A stretch of 64,000 nucleotides of DNA, from positions 46,661,262-46,725,261 of the forward strand of contig NC_031495.1 of NCBI RefSeq assembly GCF_000237925.1, given 5' to 3'. The DNA comes from Schistosoma mansoni (lineage: Eukaryota; Platyhelminthes; Trematoda; Strigeidida; Schistosomatidae). The translations under genes and the position numbers were made by a program. Of the stretch, positions 58,481 through 64,000 are shown piece by piece. The notes beneath the pieces were generated by a model that worked only from the letters and a program-made list of their open reading frames with translations, was not told the DNA's origin and did not search any database. Within the stretch, counting starts at the first letter, position 1. The number at the start of each line of letters is the position of its first letter.

Positions 58481-60518
58481 ATTTTGTTTGTTTTAACACA
58501 TCATTATATGTATTAATCGTACAAAATATTAAGGTGCGTTTATGAAAAGTTTACAACCTTTCTTCGTACAAGTTACAAAAAAGCCCAATCAGAAACATCG
58601 TGGTTACTGGCAATGTTAAGCGAAAAGAATGTACAGTATTTAGATGTCAAGTCCTGGACTACTAACTTCCAACTGGTGACCACTCAATATTTATAGTTCG
58701 GATCGACCAGTTTGTAGGAAACAGAAACATGTTGAAATACTTTGTGCCGATAAATTTATATTGTACCAAAAATATAATATTGAATAAAGCTAATAATAAC
58801 AATAATAATAACAACTCAGCTTTCATGAAACAGTACTGGATGGCTAATACTTAGAAGCTCCTATTAACTGTTCGGTAAGAATCAGTATAATTTTGTAAAA
58901 GTTAACCGATTCTCTATTTTGATATGAATATGTAATTTAACATGCATGAATATTGTAAACATAGTGATATTAGTCTGGAAATAATCGCCGAGTATTCAAA
59001 AATAGGGATTACTTGGATAAATAATTATTTTCACTGATCTTATCATTAGTCTCCGAAGTTGTGTGTCTATAATGATTGTAATACAGTGCTCAATGTAAGA
59101 CAGATGAAATATATGACTGATCAAGACAGAGTTATATATTTTCAAAATACAGCTCAAAAATAACGTTAGGTGGATAATCTATAAAATTCAAAAAGTTTAA
59201 GAGTGGGAATCAGAGAATTCTCTCTAACATCGTCCTGTGTTTTTCTGCGAAATTCCTCGACGCATTTGGGTACATAAAAAGTTTACACTGTTGCTGGTGT
59301 TAGTTTGTAATCATAGCTTCAAACCTAAGCTCAATGCTTACGCCTAATGCCTGATCCTAACTAGGGACGATATACGAACTCTTAAAAATCTGCTGGACTC
59401 CATTATATCTGTCAGGATGAATATACTTGTTGTTCATTCGATTTATATGAATAGTAATGTGTAAGAAAAATCAACGAACTTATTATGTAAAATCTGTATA
59501 AATTTTGCAACATTACTGTTTTTTCCAAATACTATCCATTTATAGAAGCTGTTTTCTGATTGACTGAGAACTGGCTGGAATTCCACCAAAGTTGTTTCAA
59601 GCTCACTTCATTCATATTATTTGAAACATGACGCTATCAGCTTATAGTTTCGATTATCGAGTAGTCATAAGCTGATGCTCATGTGATTCCTGATTGTCGT
59701 CGATTGCTTACATTATTTTATATGCCTACTAAGTCGTCGACTAACTTTTTCTCTTGTTTGTTTCTCTTTCAGATTCTTTCGCATAATGTTCGTCACACTA
59801 TCTGAGCACACAAGGTGCTTACAGGCTAGACTCAAATCAACCAAAGGCTTAACGCTACACTCTAGAGTATACGTTTACTCAAGACACAACCATTTCTTCA
59901 TTTATTTATTTCATCCTGCAATAATATGAAGCGATAGGATTACTTCACTGTCAAAAGAATTTAATAGCTTTATATATAAATATGAATTAGAAAATTTCCT
60001 AGTCAAATTCACTCACTTATTAGATCCTATTTGTCAAGCAATAAAAAATTTACACATTAATCCCTGACTTGTTCTCCCGGTGATTTGCCACTTGTAGTTT
60101 TGTGATAGAACTGAAACGACCAATTTTCTCATAAAAAACGACAAAAAATGTGCACGTATTTTAGTAATACGCAATTCATGTGATGTTTGAAATTTTCATA
60201 AGAGACGATGCAAAATCCCATAAGAATATCTAGTTGTTTTAATAATTGAACATTCATGACCACTTCCTAGTGCCTGTTAGTGCATTCCAGCAGAATGAAT
60301 AAGCCATAACTAAACTAAGTATTAAAATTTAGACTCTGGTAATTAATATTAAACAAAAGCCGTTTCGAGGTATTCGGTGCTGTTAATCAAGTGTATGGAC
60401 ATTTAGCTCCATCAAAGAGCAAAACGGATAAAACCATTTTATTCGTACTAATATCCCGAAGTTTGCGTATGAAAAGCGGTACCTACTACTTACAATGATT
60501 TAAGTCGTTTATTCTTGT
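58481..60518. other. AT-rich, nothing recognised
   Basis: Some patches (58600-58720, 59240-59400) have mixed composition but no assignable feature. Confidence 0.4.
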
Positions 60519-60637
60519 TAGCATTTGTTTTAGCAAGGCGCTTTTCTTTGAGATGGAGTTGCTGACCACATCCTAACCCTCCTCCTTTACCTGGGCTTAG
60601 GATCGACTAAATTTCTAGGAGAGCTACAGCAGTATAC
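60519..60637 (-). repeat. RTE2 5'-unit, diverged
   Basis: Diverged reverse complement of the 125-135 bp unit ('tagcaaggcgcttttctttg', 'ctcctcctttacctgggc'). It abuts the RTE2 3' fragment that follows. Confidence 0.55.
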
Positions 60638-61815
60638 CATCAACAACAATCTACTCTAACAGAGAACAAACCAACTTCCATTTGAAGATGGAATTAAGAC
60701 GTTGGAATTGGATAGGACATACATAGCAAAAATCATCAAACTGCGTCACGAAGCAATCCCCAGCTTTGGATTGTGAAGAGAAACGAAAAAGGGAAGGCCG
60801 AATAACACACTGCGTCAAGAACTGCAACTTACTTACTTACGCCTGTAACCCCTCGTGGAGGAGCATAGGCCGTTCACTAACATTCTTCATCCAACCCTGT
60901 CCGAAGAAATCCTTTCCAGTTCGCTCTAGTTGTTATTCATTCTTTTCATATCTGCTTCTATTTCCCGGCGTTATGCGTTCTTTGGCCTTCCTCTTTTCCA
61001 CTTCCCTTCCGGATTCCTAGTTTGCGATCGCCTCGTGATGCAGTTTGATGATTTCCTTAATGTATGTCCTATCCACTTCCAAAGTCTCTTCCTAATTTCA
61101 TCTTCAGTTGGAAGCTGGTTTGTCTTCTCCCATAAAACGCTGTTGCTGATAGTATCCGGTCAATGGGTAAACAATGCGTAAACAACTGTTCATAAATACT
61201 TGTACCTTTTCGATGATGATTGTTGTAGTTCTCCACGTTTCATCTCTGTACAGTAGGACTGTCTTGACGTTCGTATTAAAGATTCTCACTTTGAAATTAG
61301 TTGACAGTTGTTTTGAATTCCATATGTTCTTCAATTGTAGAAATGCTGTCCTTGCTTTGCCAATCCTTGCCTTTACATCTGCATCAGATCCTCCTTGTTT
61401 ATCAACGAAGCTTCCCAGGTACGTGAATGTTTCCACTTCCTCCAGGGTTTCGCCATCAAGTGTGATTGGGTTCGTGTTCTCCGTGTAGTATTTGAGAATC
61501 TTGCGTTTTCCTTTGTGTATGTTGAGGCCTATTGATGCAGAGGCTGCTGCTACATTTGTTGTTTTTGTCTGCATTTGTTCGCGTTTATGAGATAGGAGGG
61601 CTTGTTCATCTGCTAAGTCCAAATCATGTAATTGATTTTGAGAAGTCTATTGTATTCCGTGTTTCCCCTAAGATGTCGAACAAGAATTGCAAGCAGATAT
61701 GAAAAGAATGAATAGTAGCTAGAAACGACTGAAAAGGATTGCCCATGACAGAGTTTGATGGAGAATGCCAGTGAGCGGCCTATGCTTTGTCATGAGGGGT
61801 AACAGGCGTAAGGAA
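60638..61815 (+). mobile_element. RTE2 3'-end fragment split by a later RTE2 insertion
   Basis: The left half 60638-60827 (ending in the duplicated target) and the right half 61681-61815 are collinear parts of one decayed plus-strand RTE2 C-terminus. The join falls within the codons for REIEADMKR-like sequence. The right half ends 'ggggtaacaggcgtaagg'. Confidence 0.8.
60828..61680 (-). pseudogene. RTE2 LINE inserted into RTE2, 5'-truncated, nearly open
   Basis: On the minus strand it starts at the [10 protein letters not shown]-equivalent codons (61680), so it is truncated just upstream of the FADD box, which reads L-stop-QMN here instead of FADDLA. Coding is then long and open (61622-61104: [47 protein letters not shown]), with a frameshift around 61150-61170. 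The 3' end is 'gtaagtaagtaag' at 60828. It is flanked by 12-bp repeats caagaactgcaa (60816-60827) and caagaattgcaa (61681-61692), the target duplication with one difference. Confidence 0.85.
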
Positions 61816-64000
61816 GTAATTACTGCTTACAAAGAAATTAAAATCTTACCTTGAGTAAATACTTTGTTGCTTAACTTAATCATTTTTTGCCTCTGTAATT
61901 GCTGAAAGTAAATACTAAATTTCTATTGATTAATTTGATATATCGTGTTTATTTTGTTATCCAGATGGTATAAAATCAATTGTTAGCAAATTCCAAAGGT
62001 TATAATTATTGCAGAAGTGATCAAGATCAGTAATGAATTGTGATGTTTGAAGTATGCAGCAAACATCTGCAGTATAGGCTCCATGTATTTAGTTAAGCAT
62101 ATTAGTCAACAATAAATCTTATCATGGATTAATAGTCAATACTTTCTAAAAGGTCTAGGATATCTACTTAGTTTAAAGAAAACGAAATTGGTTTATGTGT
62201 AATATTCAATTTATTTGTCTATAGTAAGGCTTGTGCAATCATATGCAATCATAACATGAAACAATACGCAATGAAGATAGCACATGAGTAGTTAGTCATA
62301 ATATTATCTTAATAACTCTATACATTATATTCATTGTGTTTTGTTGCTAGGTTATTTTCACATTACAACTTGTATATCTTTTCTAATTTGTCTGTTATAA
62401 AGTAGCTATCATTTTTGTTTGTTTTTTTGTTTTTTTAAAAAGAAATATATCTCGAAACTGATTGGTTCTTTTATCATTATGAGATGAAAAAAAATAATTT
62501 TTTTGATTGGTCATTCATTTTGTCACTTGAAAATCTTCTATATAATATAAATTGAAATTTGTAATAAGAAATGAATTCTGTTAAATATTTTTAAAATTAT
62601 GTATTATTAATTCATTTGAGTAGTATTGATGTTATTACTAAAAATATTGTTTGGAAGTCAACTTGTATGATAGAATTATTTAAAACAACTAGACAGAATA
62701 AATGAATTATTTATATATAACTATTTATCCATTTAATCTATTTACAATAACAACATTGTTAAGTAAGTTGTTTCATTTGAATTTTGTTATAACTAAATCA
62801 GTTTTGAATATTGAAAAAAGATATATATATATATATCTAGGTATACTAACATATACATATCCTGCTTCAGTTTGGGCACCTGGGCAGTAACACAGCCCTC
62901 ACACAAATCAAATGAGATTAGTGCGGTGCATATATATCTAGTGCCCCTTTGAATCAATATTTATGTGTTTAAATAAATAAATAAAATAATATACATATCA
63001 TCAGTTACATTATCTGTTGTGACAATATACTACTAAATTTATCTGGATTATTGAGTCGAAAATTATTAGATTGGAATTTAATTTTACCTGAAAAAAACGT
63101 TTAACCGACACTAATTTTTTTAAAAAAAAGAATAGATGGATTAAATAGGAATAATGTATGTTTGTAAAATCACAACGAATGAATTTGAAATCCAACGTTT
63201 CGCCTGGGAATCTAGTCCAAGCTTTCCTTGAAAGTTCTTATATAGAATAGATGAGTTATTATCTTATTTTCAATTTTTTTATAGTGGAATTGATTTTTCC
63301 ATTCTTCTTATGTTTAAGGAAATCTTATGATACAAGGAAAACTCTTACATAATACAGAATTAAATATAACATATGAAATTAGTCGGAAATAGTTTAGTAT
63401 TAAATTATAGCTTGAATGAACTAAGTAATTCTCATATATATATAATGTACCACTCGTTATAAGTAAAGTGAAGTAAATTACCTATCTACATATATACGAA
63501 TCTAAAGACTATAAACAGTAGGTTATTAACACACTTTTATATGTGTGATTATGTTTAAAAAGTAACAGCAACCACAACGTTTAGTCTTCATGTGGCTGAT
63601 TATGAACTCAACTGTAGTAACGTACAAAAGTTAATTTATCTGTCACCGCAAGTAATACAATCACAGTATCTTTTGTGAAAAAGATCTAAATTAAGTACAT
63701 TTGCTTAAAAACTGTTTTGACATATTAAATTAAAATCCTTGAATATTGTTAAAACAACACAGACCTGATTAAATATAAGGTGGAAATTATTCAAATTGAT
63801 AATGGTCAGAATTTTCTGTTTTTTTACTGAAGTTATGCAAATTATGGGATAAACTTTAGAATATTGTTTGTTCACTGAATGTAATAAAAACGGTCTAATC
63901 AAACACCTAATGAAGGATACATTCAGGGAGCGAACTGATAGTTAACGAATACAATATTGAAAATGTCCTCAATAAAATATACATTTATAATACTAATATA
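61816..64000. other. AT-rich, nothing recognised
   Basis: Includes a short (TA)n run at about 62818-62838. No supported gene, SINE or LINE. Confidence 0.4.

Noticed and set aside
1-64000. CRISPR arrays, bacterial operons, rRNA genes or a complete viral or retroviral provirus
   Set aside because: No repeat-spacer array, no rRNA-like sequence, and only truncated retroelements without env or complete pol were seen.

Overview
The window looks like nuclear DNA of a blood fluke (Schistosoma). It is AT-rich and intron-rich. It carries tRNA-derived SINEs with embedded hammerhead-ribozyme modules, 5'-truncated RTE-type LINEs, Penelope-like elements (PLEs) with GIY-YIG endonuclease ends, and a Gypsy-type LTR element remnant. 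No bacterial, organellar or tRNA/rRNA genes were recognised. All calls come from reading the sequence; no database search was run.

The main content is two paralogous protein genes arranged tail to tail. Gene A (+ strand) has exons 1014-1467, 4389-6187 and 11588-13228, giving about 1297 residues. Gene B (- strand) has exons 35795-35348, 28465-27069 and 23343-21577, giving about 1203 residues. Both use the same intron phases (1, then 0). In both, exon 1 plus the start of exon 2 encodes a four-pass tetraspanin-like module: three membrane segments, a large loop with Cys motifs, then TM4. Gene B keeps the textbook loop signatures KCCG, PKSCC and GC. The same second exon continues without interruption into the N-terminal membrane part of a DC-STAMP/DCST1-DCST2-type protein, and exon 3 supplies the DC-STAMP domain proper and a C-terminal RING-type Cys cluster. 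A tetraspanin fused to a DCST sperm-membrane protein is an architecture I do not know from elsewhere. It is the most interesting object here, because both families are tied to gamete fusion. The RING of gene A is decayed: past its stop codon, the old reading frame still aligns with gene B.

Layout. 1-795: SINE tail and a broken PLE. 1014-13228: gene A, with SINEs in intron 2, one of which has an intact hammerhead core. 13229-21576: region between the two convergent genes, with PLE debris and a PLE remnant bounded by inverted terminal repeats. 21577-35795: gene B, whose introns hold an SR2-like RTE fragment, several copies of a second RTE family, and a frameshifted + strand exon-like fragment of another gene (32084-32530). 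36108-42200: a 5'-truncated RTE with an open RT-C-terminal ORF, decayed SINEs, and a Gypsy integrase with a putative 3' LTR. 42200-64000: gene-poor. It holds a nearly perfect long inverted repeat (44572-45670), more SINEs, one isolated exon candidate (53427-53668, - strand) and an RTE inserted into another RTE (60638-61815).

Two hammerhead-bearing SINE types are named here for convenience. SINE1 is the Sm-alpha-like type with a CTGACGAG core. SINE2 has a CTGAGGAG core and the 'GCACTG...CAGTGC' stem. RTE2 denotes the LINE family whose 3' end reads GTAACAGGCGTAAGTAAGTAAG.
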